Shown here in pieces: positions 18,097 through 28,417 of a stretch of 64,000 nucleotides of DNA. The position numbers and the translations under genes were made by a program. Under the pieces are notes generated by a model that saw only the letters and a list, made by a program, of their open reading frames with translations, was not told the DNA's origin and searched no databases. The stretch is from JAZGGS01 sp963764825 (GTDB lineage Bacteria; Bacteroidota; Ignavibacteria; Ignavibacteriales; Ignavibacteriaceae), in NCBI GenBank assembly GCA_963764825.1, contig CAVXUA010000007.1:1-64000 (forward strand), given 5' to 3'. Each line of letters opens with the position of its first letter. Within the stretch, counting starts at the first letter, position 1.

Positions 18097-19786
18097 ATGA
18101 AAACGATCTTAATTACATTTCTTCTATTTCTTCCTACGCTGCAAGCACAATCTCAATTCAGATTTCACATCAACAACATCAATATGCCGATGAATAACAA
18201 GGGAATTTTAGCTGATGTTAATATTCCACCAGATGGAACTCTTGGAAGATACCTGGACGTTCCATTCCTTTTTTCAGGAGGCTTTTGGTTATCAGGTTAC
18301 AATGAAGATACTCTTTGGGCAAATGCGATGGCATCAGCTTCTTTAATTGAAAATTACTTGCCTGGGAATGTTGGTTCTAATCAATACGATCCACGTTATA
18401 AAATTTATGTTGTTAAAGAGAGTGACCAGCCATTTGGTCCTTCCTGGCAGGAATGGATTTTTGCAGTGGAAACAGGGGCTGAGTTTTACGATGGAGATAA
18501 TGATGGAGTTTACAATCCAATTGACTTGAATGGAAATGGGTTATGGGATCCCGAAGAAGATAGACCTGATATTATTGGCGATCAGATTGCCTGGTGTGTT
18601 TTTAATGATGCAGTAACGCAAAGGGTGAGATTTGCAGGTGTCCCGCCGTTAGGAATTGAAATTCATCAAACTGTTTTTGGTTATAGAACTAATAACGCGC
18701 CTCAACTTAAGAATATATTGTTCATCCGCTATAAAATAATCAACAAGGGAACCATTAACTCAATTTTAGATTCAGTTTATTTTACTGCCTGGGCTGATCC
18801 TGATTTGGGTGATCACTTTGATGATTTAGTTGGTTGTGATACATTATAACTCAGGTTTAATTTATAATTCGGGATCTGATGGCCAGTTTGGTGAAAATCC
18901 CCCCTCCTTTTTTCATTAATATTTTGCAGGGACCCTACTCATACATTCCGGGAGAAACCTTTATTGATAATAATTCTAATGGAACATACGAAGATAGTAT
19001 AGATACACCTTTGGACAGCGCATATAATCATCAAGGACCAGTAAAAGGATTCCAGATATTTTCCGGTGCAAAAAATCAAAAGATGACTGCATTTACGCAT
19101 TTAGTATCATCCGACCCACTACGGGGTGATCCTGGTGATGAATTTGAAGCAAGAAATTATATGCTAGGGCTACGAGATTAGGTACACCGATAGATCCCTG
19201 TGATGCGTCTGGGGGGAGGTATTTGTTATACCTTGTGAAACTATAAACCCACTATTCTGGTATTCCGGAGACCCCGAATCTAATTACGGCTGGCTAAATA
19301 CTGGAGCCGCTGATAAGAGAATGATTGTTAATACAGGTCTTTTTTCTTTAGAGGTGGATAAACCAATTACAATTATTGTTGGCTACACAATCGGGCAAGG
19401 AATCGATCCACTAAATTCTGTTACCGTAGGTAAAGAAGTTTCTGCATTTGTTCAGCAGTTTTATCAATCCAATTTTGATTATAATATTTTACCTGTTGAA
19501 GATGAATACAATTTAGTTGTTGATGATTTTAGATTATTCCAAAATTATCCTAATCCTTTTAACCCAAACACAAAAATTAAATATCAAATCTCAGACCTAA
19601 GTTTTGTTACACTTAAGGTATATGATGTTTTAGGAAATAAGATTGCAACAATAGTTAATGAAGAGAAACCTGTGGGAAGTTATGAAATTGAGTTTAACGC
19701 AACAACTTTACCAAGTGGAGTTTATTTCTAGCAGACTACAAGCAGGTTCTTTTGTTGAGACAAAAAAGATGATTTTGATGAAATAG
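18097..19786 (+). pseudogene. Secreted T9SS protein, broken frame
   Basis: The start is well supported: TAGGAG lies 8 bases before ATG and a signal peptide follows (MKTILITFLLFLPTLQAQ). The mature part has aromatic/acidic beta segments (GGFWLSGYNEDTLWANAMAS, DGDNDGVYNPIDLNGNGLWD with dockerin/thrombospondin-3-like Asp/Asn spacing). The C-terminus is a T9SS type A sorting domain (NYPNPFNPNTKIKYQIS, KVYDVLGNKIATIVNEEKP) ending KKMILMK at 19786. The frame breaks near 18845, near 19180-19300 and at 19730, within the sorting domain itself. Whether this is decay or sequence error is unclear. It lies just right of the element's rep gene and could be host DNA or cargo. Confidence 0.7.
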
Positions 19787-20006
19787 ATTATTGTTACTAT
19801 AATGTTACTTCTTTATAGTTAACTATTTCTTTTTAAAGGAATTAGAGAATTTTTTGATAATATAAATTAAAATATCCTCAACCACAAAAGTGATTAAGGA
19901 TAAATGAACTCTAAACGAAAGTAATCTAGGAATGCTTCTTTAGACTGTTGGATAAATTTCTTAACGGCGTGATATGAGGGCTGAAGGATTCTGGTTTAAA
20001 TAGTTA

Positions 20007-22238
20007 TTAATTATCTACCGATATAATCTCAACTCTATCTACAGGAATTTCAAGATTAGTTAATTCTTTTGTTATTTTATAATCCTGTTCGGGATATTCA
20101 TAAATTGGTGCTCTTGCCTCCGTTTCCCAATCGAATAACCATATAAACCTGAGTATTCAGAAATTTCTTCCCCGATTTCTTCAAGTTGTTTAAGATACTC
20201 ACTGATAGATTTTGATTCAATGATAACAATCTTTCCTAATTTTTCTATTATCGGGCTGTGTACATCGTGTGGTATCGTGTTCAAATTGAAGTATTCTTCT
20301 GCCATATCTTGTTATTCCAATTACCCTGAAAGTTAAGACTTTTACCAACCCCCGGAAGATTAAGTACATTTCTGTCTGTGCCAGAAATGGGATATCTGCT
20401 TCCTCCTTTATTTGTTTAATATTCTCAATCATATTTTCCGCAGTTTCCGGGATATGTTTTATTTTATCTATTTTTCTTTTGGAATTATTCCCAAAACTTT
20501 TTCTTCAATACTTTCCTGAACCGCTCTTGCATTTGGAGCAAAGTTATAGTGATTTTCCATATATCCTTTTACTGAAAAAGTATAATACGGAAGAACTCCA
20601 ATTTCATTCAAAACCTGTCTTAGTTTTAAATTATGTCCACTCCTGGACGCAGCAGTTGTAAAAACATGCTGATTTGTAATAGTCCACCCGCGAACTTATT
20701 AGTTTTGTCACAGCCTCTCTAGTTGGGAGTAATTTCCATTGGAGATTCAAAATGGGTTTGGATTACAAATTGCTTAATTCCAATTTCACATGCTTTTTCT
20801 TTAAACTCTCTTAAAATTTTTGCAAGTTCATTTGTTATCCTTTGTGGCAGATACACAGGCAATCTTGTTCCAAGCCGGACTCTAACAATTTCTGCATATT
20901 TTTCATCATCCGGTCTTGTTTCATTCTTCTCTCTTTTAGTCTTTGCCATTTCGTAAATCGCATCTAGTAAATGCTTAAGCGATTTATCTGCACTCATCAG
21001 AGCATCACCGCCGGTAATCAATATATCACTTAATTGAGAATCATTTTCAAAATAGTCCAGCAAGGTTTTAAGTTTCTATGGCCAGGATTCTTCCGGTTTT
21101 AAGTTTATTCAGATTAAAATTTAGGTATCCATTTTGAAAATCATACATTCGCTGGCAGGAAGAACATAAACCGCCGCAAGCCCTTCCCATAGTATCAGGA
21201 ATAAGAATTGCAACTTCAGGATATCTTCTATGAACATTATGATGGGACGGCAGAAGCCATCCGGCAGCATTAGGTTTTCCGGGTTCTACAACATCTTCTT
21301 TTTCCCAGGCAATTATCTGTCCGAATTCTTCAACCAGCTGTCGGCTGTAAACAACATAATGCCGTATTGCCAGATCAGCTCCAATTGCAAAGTAGGGAAC
21401 GCGTACATGAAGCAAGCGAAAGATAATATGGATTTACAAAAAAAGGTATGCCTTTTTTTTCTGCTTCGTAAAGAATTTGCATTGTATCAGGATCGAGTGA
21501 GTAGCCAAGCATTTCATTTAAGCAGATCAGGAGATCGTATAGCAAACCTTAAGTGAAAGGCACTTTCTTTCCACCATTCCAGGGCTGTTTCTAATTTTTC
21601 ATCACGCAATAAGTCCGGGTACAAATTTGTATTTTGAATCGTTTATCTCTCCTTCATCAATTTTATCAATTATTATGTTCAATATTCTGTCACTTGTTTT
21701 CCTCTCTGAGTTTTATTATCCTCGGATCGAGTCCTGAAGGAAATCTGTTCATCCATTGGTTCAAGCTTATCTCTTTGCTGTGAGTGTGTCTTTCGATCTT
21801 TACCCATCAATTGTCTGAATAGATGCACCATATCTTCAAAAAAATCAGGTTTTGCTCCGCCGGTTCCTTTGTTGACAGCCAGCCATATTAATTTAATTGG
21901 ATTACTCACTCGCCAATCTCACCCCTGAGATTGAGATCGATAAATTCTCTTCCAGCATTATCCACATAATCAAGAATTCTTATTACAGCAATATCCGCCC
22001 AATTCAGTTGCTTAAAAGATACACCGCTGGAGATTCCATTCTCATAATATTTAATAGCCGCAGTATTATCCTTAAGAATTTTTAGTACCCAGTTTTTAAC
22101 ACCGATTAAAGCCTCTGTTTCATTCTTGGCACCGAACATTATTTCTTCAAGCTTAGGATTTTCCTTTAACAGTTGTTTTAATAATCTGTGCGACTTGACA
22201 GATATTGCTATCTTATCTAATTCATAAAGATATGACAC
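20007..22238 (-). pseudogene. kamA: KamA-family radical SAM protein (lysine 2,3-aminomutase-like), heavily frameshifted
   Basis: Pieces in all three minus frames assemble in order into a protein of about 740 residues. The N-terminal extension is MSYLYELDKIAISVKSHRLL ... NWADIAVIRILDYVDNAGRE, then SNPIKLIWLAVNKGTGGAKP. The middle has EWWKESAFHLRFAIRSPDLL, VRVPYFAIGADLAIRHYVVY and the cluster motif RACGGLCSSCQRMYDF (CxxxCxxC). Then come DILITGGDALMS and VRVRLGTRLPVYLPQRI, and the C-terminal LTFRVIGITRYGRRILQFEH ... DRVEIISVDN. At least eight frame changes are needed, more than in any other gene here, so real decay is plausible. KamA proteins use a [4Fe-4S] cluster, SAM and PLP; the exact substrate cannot be told. 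Confidence 0.75.
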
Positions 22239-22481
22239 GCTGCTCCTATTAATTAATTTATTTATTATCTGATTTAGCTGAATTGCAGAATTTAAAGTTT
22301 AGTATAAATCATTTTTTGGAAACTAGCAAGGGTTCCGGTAAAGATAAATTATCTTGCCTTTATAAATTTGAAAACTAAACTTGATTCTTTATTTATTGCA
22401 AAGCTCAACTTAAAAAGGAGAATCATCAACTCTCGTTAATTCAGAAAATTATCTCCATCAAATTCAGATTGACATGTAGTA

Positions 22482-22516
22482 AAAAAACCCCTGCCTATGT
22501 TATTAAGCAAAAATTT
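22482..22516. repeat. Degenerate hairpin, second copy of 14135-14169
   Basis: AAAAAACCCCTGCC, TATGTTATTAAG, CAAAAATTT. The left arm is intact and the right arm has decayed, the opposite of the copy at 14135. The two are in the same orientation and about 8.3 kb apart. Confidence 0.5.
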
Positions 22517-22705
22517 CATTGCCTAAAAGCTATAAGCTTTACCGGCTGATAAAATATTAACAGGTATCATTTGATTATTACTTGTTAAGTGGATTTCTAA
22601 AATAAGTCCGTATTGAAGTACGTAACGATTTTAAAAATAATTATCATGTGATATCATCATATTTAGCACACCTAAGTAATTATAAAATAACAACTTAATA
22701 TTTTC

Positions 22706-22727
22706 GAGTAACATATGAGTAACAAAA
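22706..22727 (+). repeat. GAGTAACA pair with 11-bp period (possible arm-type sites)
   Basis: GAGTAACATAT is followed directly by GAGTAACAAAA. The orientation is opposite to the pair before the integrase (14465-14486), as expected for arm sites at the two ends of an integrated element. The flanking TTTTCGAGTAACA recurs as GTTTCGAGTAACA at 63425-63436. Confidence 0.5.
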
Positions 22728-22878
22728 TTAAGGATATACTCAGTTGAGAAATACTAAAACGAGCTAGTGTCTGACCTTTTGAAAATCGATAATGACGAAT
22801 GAGATAAACTAGACAACGGAAGAATAAACTGATTCCTTTTAAAAAATTAAATACGATTATTCTTCTTCTACAAAGTCC

Positions 22879-23035
22879 AGTTATTTTTTCTGTTTCAAAG
22901 CTTCAGTAACTTGATTAATCAAGTGCTCACGTTCAACAGGTTTTGAGATATAGTGACTACAGCCTGCCTCATAGCACATTTTTACCTCCCCATTAAATGC
23001 ATAAGCTGTTAAAGCCAATATTGGTGTTGATTTAG
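22879..23035 (-). pseudogene. Response-regulator receiver domain, C-terminal remnant
   Basis: Too short for a full gene, but the minus strand reads KSTPILALTAYAFNGE, then VKMCYEAGCSHYISKPVERE and HLINQVTEALKQKK before TAA (22879-22881). PILALTA and the conserved Lys in SKPV are hallmarks of the last two strands of a CheY-like receiver. The 5' part, with the phospho-acceptor Asp, is absent; an in-frame TGA lies just upstream. It abuts the catabolic locus and could be debris from an insertion. Confidence 0.6.
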
Positions 23036-23105
23036 AATTACTTCACTGTAAACCCTTCGGGAGTTAATGTAATTCCTTGAGAATATGAAAACAATTAATC
23101 AAAAT

Positions 23106-25193
23106 CTATACATCCATCACACGCTTAAACTCTGCACCGATTCTTCCGTTTTTACAGGTATCGGAGACCATAAATTCAGCAGAGTGTTTAGCTTGAATTG
23201 TGAGCGCATTTTGCAAATCAGTACCACAGGAATCACGTATAGTTTCTATTATTGCTTTCCTTGCTGCTTCCATCCCCGGATTATCAGGAGTTTTCAGCTT
23301 GATATCAAAAGATATTTCATCTAATACATTTTCCTTTACATCTCGCTTTACCAAACCATGATCTTTGCCGCTTGCCATCTTCCAGGCAATCTGTAACGTT
23401 TCATTGTGCGAACCCGAAAAATCAATGAGCCATCCAACCGCATCTTTTGCAATCACCTGTTCTCCTTCAAGCAATAGCTTAAGAAGTTTATGTTGCTCTT
23501 CTTTTTTAATTTTCCTGAAAGACCAATGACAGCCCTCCATTCCCGGTACTACGGGTAATGTAACTTCAGGCATACCTAACCTGGAATCTTCTACTGAAAT
23601 CAGATAATGACAGTGCATAAGCAATTCTAAAAATCCACCGAGACAACGCTTTCCATTAATATATCCCACTGAAACCTTGAACTCATAGTGCAGTCTGCGT
23701 GCAGTCTTAGACCATGAACTAGATATTCTTATTCCCTCTTCCACTTGCTTGAGAGCTGGGAAGAAATCTCCTGTATCGGCACCCACCATTTGAGTTGAAA
23801 GATGAAAATCTCCGGTGACAATAACATTTTTAATTCCTTCAATTTGAAGCCAGTCAATAGCACGATTAAGTTCACTGTCTACATCATTATTATAACTTTC
23901 ACGACCTATTGTTATCACTCCAATACTTCCGTCATGCTCTGCGTTAACATAAAGTTGCTGCCACTCGGGTTCACTTATTTTCTCGAAAACATCTGGATAC
24001 CAGCATCCTTTTGCAGCGTCAGGATAAAGTTTATGATATGATTCCACTCTTTTAATCGTTGACTCAGATCCTATGCGTCGAATATCTGCTATAACACCAT
24101 TTGTGAACTGTGCACACAACTCTCCGATAGCATTAATATGAGAAAGATGACCTCGTTCTTCATGCAGCAACAAACTCGTCATCTGGAAAAGAGGTCCCTG
24201 TATCCAGCTCAAAAACTCATCTTGTTGCTCATCATCTAAACTCCAATCAACCAAAGGTCTAAAGTGATTTTGGGGATACCAGTTCTGTCCGCTATCCTTA
24301 TGTTCCACCAGGTCTTTTGTTGGTTCAAAAAGATTACCATAATGATTAGCCAAATGTTGAAGGCATGACCACGTTAAAAAGTTTGCACCTGCCGCACCTA
24401 TAGCATCGTGCGCCCTGAATGGATTGGGTCCCGCAACTTTTCTAATAAACTTATCGATTTTCCAGAATGGCATATTAGCCGTTTCATTATACCGTAAACC
24501 GGAAAGCGTTATTCCGCAGAAAAGAACATCCAGAACGAATGACCAATGGTCACTTACCGGAACGGGAATTAATCCCAATGCCCACAAAAGATGAGTAATA
24601 GCAGATGGTTTCGGTTCAACAATCTCCCAGATTTTATTTATCTCGTGGGGAAAAGCTGGATGAGCAATACCTACACCAAGTTCTGAGCCCGGGAAACCTG
24701 ATGTTACAGAGCGTATCTCAATTCCCGGGAAGTTTTTTCTAAAAAGTTCATAATGATTGATTTTAATATCAAGAATTTCCGGAATCGCTTCCAGAAGGAA
24801 ACGAGGTTTAAAATCTTTTAGTTTAGTTGGTAGACTCCCGCCATCATAAGATAGACGAATAACATTTGACATAATTTTATCAGCATCTTTTTTTCCAAAG
24901 GTACTGACAAGTCCCTGATACTTCCTGGTAATTCCATCTGGAACTCCCGGGAAATCCAATCCAATAACAGGAACGTTGAAAGGTTCCAGTCTTGAACCCA
25001 GCTGCATTGCCTTGCCTGCACCGACAATACCATTCGCGCCCGAAATTACCAGGCTACCTATTTCATCCTGACTTCCAAAAACCTGTTCAACAATCTCACC
25101 AGTATCAACCGGCAGTTTACCATTTTGAAATATTTCAAGAACTGAACCCAATCCAAGTGTTTGGAGCGTTGATTGCCTCATCGATTTAATCAT
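23106..25193 (-). CDS. 3-hydroxyacyl-CoA dehydrogenase / enoyl-CoA hydratase fusion
   Basis: A 695-residue bifunctional beta-oxidation-type protein. Residues about 45-330 resemble 3-hydroxyacyl-CoA dehydrogenase: Rossmann start LVISGANGIVGAGKAMQLGS, then LLEAIPEIL and the catalytic-His-like GIAHPAFPHEINKIWEIVEP. Residues about 415-600 resemble an enoyl-CoA hydratase/isomerase: VIVTGDFHLSTQMVGADTGD, NGKRCLGGFLELLMHCHY and SRLGMPEVTLPVVPG. The order dehydrogenase-hydratase is the reverse of FadB/FadJ. The start ATG overlaps the stop of the upstream thiolase (TAATG), indicating coupling. A role in oxidising the ring-cleavage product (3-hydroxypimeloyl-CoA and onward) is inferred from position; other acyl-CoAs are possible. 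Confidence 0.7.
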   Translation of the reverse strand: MIKSMRQSTLQTLGLGSVLEIFQNGKLPVDTGEIVEQVFGSQDEIGSLVISGANGIVGAGKAMQLGSRLEPFNVPVIGLDFPGVPDGITRKYQGLVSTFGKKDADKIMSNVIRLSYDGGSLPTKLKDFKPRFLLEAIPEILDIKINHYELFRKNFPGIEIRSVTSGFPGSELGVGIAHPAFPHEINKIWEIVEPKPSAITHLLWALGLIPVPVSDHWSFVLDVLFCGITLSGLRYNETANMPFWKIDKFIRKVAGPNPFRAHDAIGAAGANFLTWSCLQHLANHYGNLFEPTKDLVEHKDSGQNWYPQNHFRPLVDWSLDDEQQDEFLSWIQGPLFQMTSLLLHEERGHLSHINAIGELCAQFTNGVIADIRRIGSESTIKRVESYHKLYPDAAKGCWYPDVFEKISEPEWQQLYVNAEHDGSIGVITIGRESYNNDVDSELNRAIDWLQIEGIKNVIVTGDFHLSTQMVGADTGDFFPALKQVEEGIRISSSWSKTARRLHYEFKVSVGYINGKRCLGGFLELLMHCHYLISVEDSRLGMPEVTLPVVPGMEGCHWSFRKIKKEEQHKLLKLLLEGEQVIAKDAVGWLIDFSGSHNETLQIAWKMASGKDHGLVKRDVKENVLDEISFDIKLKTPDNPGMEAARKAIIETIRDSCGTDLQNALTIQAKHSAEFMVSDTCKNGRIGAEFKRVMDV

Positions 25194-26404
25194 TAATTAG
25201 TCCCTCCATCTGTTACTTTTAAAATGGCTGCAATACCCACGTCTCCTGCAGCACATCCAAAGACCAGCACGAATCCTCCGCCAAGAGATACAGCCTCTTC
25301 CAGTGCTTCAATAACTATGCGGGTTAGTGTTGGTCCCTGTGGATGTCCCCAGACAAGTGATGACCCGGTTGTGTTCATCTTGTGCCAATCATAATCCATT
25401 ACTTTGCCAAAAATTGCATCATTAACTGCAAACGGATTGTGATTTTTAACCACAGCCATATCATCCATTGCTAATCCTGTTCGATTAAGTAGTTTCTTTA
25501 CAGCGAGCACCGGGGCTTCGGGCATGAAACTTGGAAGTGTTCTAACTTCGACTTTACCTACAAATCGAATATCTATTTCAGGTCGTGTGCTGAGTTCTTT
25601 AGCTTTTTCCACGCCAGTTACCAGCAGTGTTGCCATACCATCGGAAGCGTGGGTTTGGCTGCCGGGTGTAATACAGGAATCAAGTTCAGGCATTTCCCTG
25701 AGAGATGAACGGCTTATTTGACGAACCCCTTTGTCTTCATCGATATGTCCCAGGAAGCGACCCTGGTTATTCAAAACATCAAAAGGTATGAGGATATTAT
25801 TAAACCAGCCTGAATCTTTAGTATCGAAATATTGTTGATATCTATGGAAGGTGAGATCGTCGACTTCTTCTCTATCGATTTTATATTTTCTTGCAGCTAA
25901 ACCTGCAGTCTTAATCATCGAATTACCGGTTGCAGGATCAAATCCGAAATTATCCCAAACATCAGCAAGTACTTCCGTTCTACGGTAAGTGCGACGTTCA
26001 GGAAAAACACCTACAGGCGAATCACTTGTACGATCAAATGTAAGAACACTTACAACATTATAGGAAGCTCCTTCAATTTCAGATGCGGCTAACAGGATTG
26101 CCTGCAATCCGGTTGCGCAAGCTTGTTCGATATGATAACCCGGAATACGATGCCCGAGACAACTTGCTACAAGTGGTGCATTCCAAAATTTCCAATGCCA
26201 GGGAATTGTTGAACCAATTACAAGATATTCCAATGCACTTTTAGGAACTTTTTTTATACCCAAAATTTTGTTCATTGCCTCGCCTGCAAACTGACCAATA
26301 TTTACTTCTGCCAGAGCAGAAGTCTGCCACGCTGGAAAATAACTACTGCCCCAGGTTCCATAAGGAATCCTGGCTTTTGGGAACATTGTCTCTATCCCTT
26401 TCAT
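25193..26404 (-). CDS. Thiolase-family acyl-CoA acyltransferase
   Basis: A 403-residue thiolase-fold enzyme. The nucleophilic Cys lies in EQACATGLQAILLAASEI (about residue 90). The catalytic-loop motifs are NHNPFAVND in place of NEAFA, GHPQGPT in place of GHPxG, and a C-terminal FGCAAGDVG with the second Cys. The changed NEAFA motif marks it as divergent from the biosynthetic thiolase at 53197-54387, which suggests a different acyl chain, for example 3-oxopimeloyl-CoA. It overlaps the fusion gene by 1 bp and lies 110 bp after dch on the same strand. Confidence 0.75.
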   Translation of the reverse strand: MKGIETMFPKARIPYGTWGSSYFPAWQTSALAEVNIGQFAGEAMNKILGIKKVPKSALEYLVIGSTIPWHWKFWNAPLVASCLGHRIPGYHIEQACATGLQAILLAASEIEGASYNVVSVLTFDRTSDSPVGVFPERRTYRRTEVLADVWDNFGFDPATGNSMIKTAGLAARKYKIDREEVDDLTFHRYQQYFDTKDSGWFNNILIPFDVLNNQGRFLGHIDEDKGVRQISRSSLREMPELDSCITPGSQTHASDGMATLLVTGVEKAKELSTRPEIDIRFVGKVEVRTLPSFMPEAPVLAVKKLLNRTGLAMDDMAVVKNHNPFAVNDAIFGKVMDYDWHKMNTTGSSLVWGHPQGPTLTRIVIEALEEAVSLGGGFVLVFGCAAGDVGIAAILKVTDGGTN

Positions 26405-26513
26405 GAATATCTCCTGATTGCTTTTTTTAATCTTATTCCAGAGGTTCCCACTGAAGTAAATCAGTTATGATATACTGCCCATGTAACCCGATGCCGCTTA
26501 ATATACTTTTGAG

Positions 26514-27296
26514 TTAACGGTTTTTCCACTCCGGTTTTCTTTTTTCTAAGAAAGAATTTATTCCTTCGTTTGCATCTTCAGTTTCCATTAGTTCATTTAA
26601 ATATAGCGCTTCCACATCCACCAGCATTTTTCGCAAGATATGATTGAACTTTACTCTTGATGCTTTAACTGCATACCGTAACGATGAAGCGCTTTTGGGA
26701 AGAATGTTTTCTGAAATCCATTTATCTAATTCAGTTTCCATTACTTCCCTGTTATCGAACACTTCATTGATTAATCCAATCTCTTTTCCTGCTTTTGCAG
26801 TTATACTATTGCCGGTCAAGATTAATTCTTCTGCCTTTGCATTTCCGATCTTCAAAGGAAGAATAACGGATGCAGGAGGCGGGAACACACCAAGTATTAT
26901 TTCGGGCTGCCCTAATTTTGCGGATTGATCTGCAAAGAGAAAATTACAAACAAGAGCAAGCTCAAGTCCGCCGCCTAAACATTGCCCGGAGATTTTTGCG
27001 AGTGCTGGAATAGCCAGATCAGCTATTGTATAAAATATTTGATGGAAACTTTTTAACATTGCCGGTGCATTCTCTTTTGTGTGCTCTTCAACGCTCGCAC
27101 CAAAGGAAAAGTGTTTGCCTGCTCCTTCAAATGTTATGAGTTTTATATCGTTATTATTCTTTAATGAGTCTAGAAGGTCACTCAATTCTCCCATCATAAT
27201 ACTATCGAGAACGTTTCCTTTTCCGTCATCAAGTATAATGCGGGCAACGGAGTTATTATGTATGTGTTCTAATTTCAGTTTTTGCATTTTGGTCAT
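26514..27296 (-). CDS. dch: Cyclohexa-1,5-diene-1-carbonyl-CoA hydratase
   Basis: Adds water to the dienoyl-CoA made by benzoyl-CoA reductase, giving 6-hydroxycyclohex-1-ene-1-carbonyl-CoA. The 260-residue crotonase-fold protein has the oxyanion-hole segment GAGKHFSFGASVEEHTKENA, typical of Dch/BamR/BzdW, and a second oxyanion segment ISGQCLGGGLELALVCNFLF. Its C-terminal helix is LNELMETEDANEGINSFLEK. Length and motifs match characterised enzymes. Its start overlaps the oah stop by 4 bp (ATGA). The position in had-oah-dch order on one strand supports the assignment. Confidence 0.88.
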   Translation of the reverse strand: MTKMQKLKLEHIHNNSVARIILDDGKGNVLDSIMMGELSDLLDSLKNNNDIKLITFEGAGKHFSFGASVEEHTKENAPAMLKSFHQIFYTIADLAIPALAKISGQCLGGGLELALVCNFLFADQSAKLGQPEIILGVFPPPASVILPLKIGNAKAEELILTGNSITAKAGKEIGLINEVFDNREVMETELDKWISENILPKSASSLRYAVKASRVKFNHILRKMLVDVEALYLNELMETEDANEGINSFLEKRKPEWKNR

Positions 27297-28384
27297 TTTT
27301 TATTTTGAAATTGTGGTGATATTGCTTCGATCAATTCATCATTCCATTCATGTCCTTCTGCGAGCATTTTTCTTAACTTAATAAAATCAACTTCCTGGTT
27401 GCCTTTCGATCCTTCGTTAAATGCTCTGAAGCCCGCTTTAGCTTCGGTCATCATATTTAGAGCTAACCAATCCCTATTGCTTTCTTTATTCTTATCCCAA
27501 TGTTCAAGTTTCTTTTTGCGTAACGAGTTTAATGTTTTGCTTAAACAATTGGGCATAAGGTACATAAGCTTTGTACAAATTCTTTCAACGGCTTTATCCA
27601 GCAAGGAAAGATTTATTTCACCTGATTTTAATAATTCTTTTGCCTTCTCCTTCTCTTCACCCCTTTTAGGTGTTCCGTATATCATCTCACCTTCTTCGTT
27701 CACCCATTTGTCTGTATAAACCATAGGATTGGGTACAAACTCGCCATTTACTTTTAATGCGGGAACAATTTCAGTTATCAAACCAAATCGTAATGCTTCA
27801 TGAGCAGACCAGGGATCACAAACAGTGCAGGAATAAAAAGCTCTTTCAATCCCAACAAACAATTGAAGGAAATCGGTTGAACCACCATCTGGTGCACTGC
27901 CATGTTTTGGCCCAGCCTGCCCGAACCGTGCAAGATCCTGTGCAATAGTAAAATCGCAAGCCATACCTATTTCCTGCCCACCGGCTATTCTCATTCCATT
28001 TACTCTGCAAACTACCGGTTTATCACACATCAGAATTGTGGAAACCATATCATTAAAAAGTCGCATGTACTGTTTGTACTCTTGCGGATTTCCGGCGTAG
28101 TACTCAGCATATTCTTTTGTGTTGCCGCCTGTACAGAATGCCTTATCGCCAACTGCTGTAAATACTACTGCCACAACGCTCCTGTCATTAGAAGCCTCTC
28201 TAAATGCCAGGATTACTTCCTTAACTGCCTGTGTTGTATAAGAGTTATACTGTTTTGGATTATTAAGAAATATCCACGCATTGTATAAACCCTCAACAGC
28301 CTTACCTTCGTTATCAAGGCAAGGGCGTTTTTCAAAAATAATATCTTTGTATTCTACTTTTGTCAAATTGTGATCTATTAACAT
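27293..28384 (-). CDS. oah: 6-oxocyclohex-1-ene-1-carbonyl-CoA hydrolase (ring cleavage)
   Basis: This 363-residue crotonase-family hydrolase (Oah/BamA/BzdY) opens the alicyclic ring to 3-hydroxypimeloyl-CoA and is the standard marker of anaerobic aromatic degradation. Diagnostic stretches are WIFLNNPKQYNSYTTQAVKE, AFCTGGNTKEYAEYYAGNPQ, VCRVNGMRIAGGQEIGMACD, FGQAGPKHGSAPDGGSTDFL and DPWSAHEALRFGLITEIVPA. The length is close to the roughly 375 residues of known enzymes, and the frame is complete. It sits between had (34 bp upstream) and dch (4-bp overlap). Confidence 0.93.
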   Translation of the reverse strand: MLIDHNLTKVEYKDIIFEKRPCLDNEGKAVEGLYNAWIFLNNPKQYNSYTTQAVKEVILAFREASNDRSVVAVVFTAVGDKAFCTGGNTKEYAEYYAGNPQEYKQYMRLFNDMVSTILMCDKPVVCRVNGMRIAGGQEIGMACDFTIAQDLARFGQAGPKHGSAPDGGSTDFLQLFVGIERAFYSCTVCDPWSAHEALRFGLITEIVPALKVNGEFVPNPMVYTDKWVNEEGEMIYGTPKRGEEKEKAKELLKSGEINLSLLDKAVERICTKLMYLMPNCLSKTLNSLRKKKLEHWDKNKESNRDWLALNMMTEAKAGFRAFNEGSKGNQEVDFIKLRKMLAEGHEWNDELIEAISPQFQNKK

Positions 28385-28417
28385 GACTTTTTCACTTTTT
28401 AGTTAAAAAAAATTAAT

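Larger units (their letters stand above)
22239..22878. other. Intergenic region at the possible right border of the element
   Basis: No coding potential is seen in this 640-bp AT-rich stretch. It contains the second degenerate hairpin copy (22482-22516) and a clean pair of GAGTAACA repeats with an 11-bp period (22706-22727). Confidence 0.45.

Noticed and set aside
23022..23032. GCCAATATTGG resembling half of the sigma-54 activator site
   Set aside because: It lies inside the receiver-domain remnant and codes for conserved residues; no second dyad or -24/-12 element nearby.
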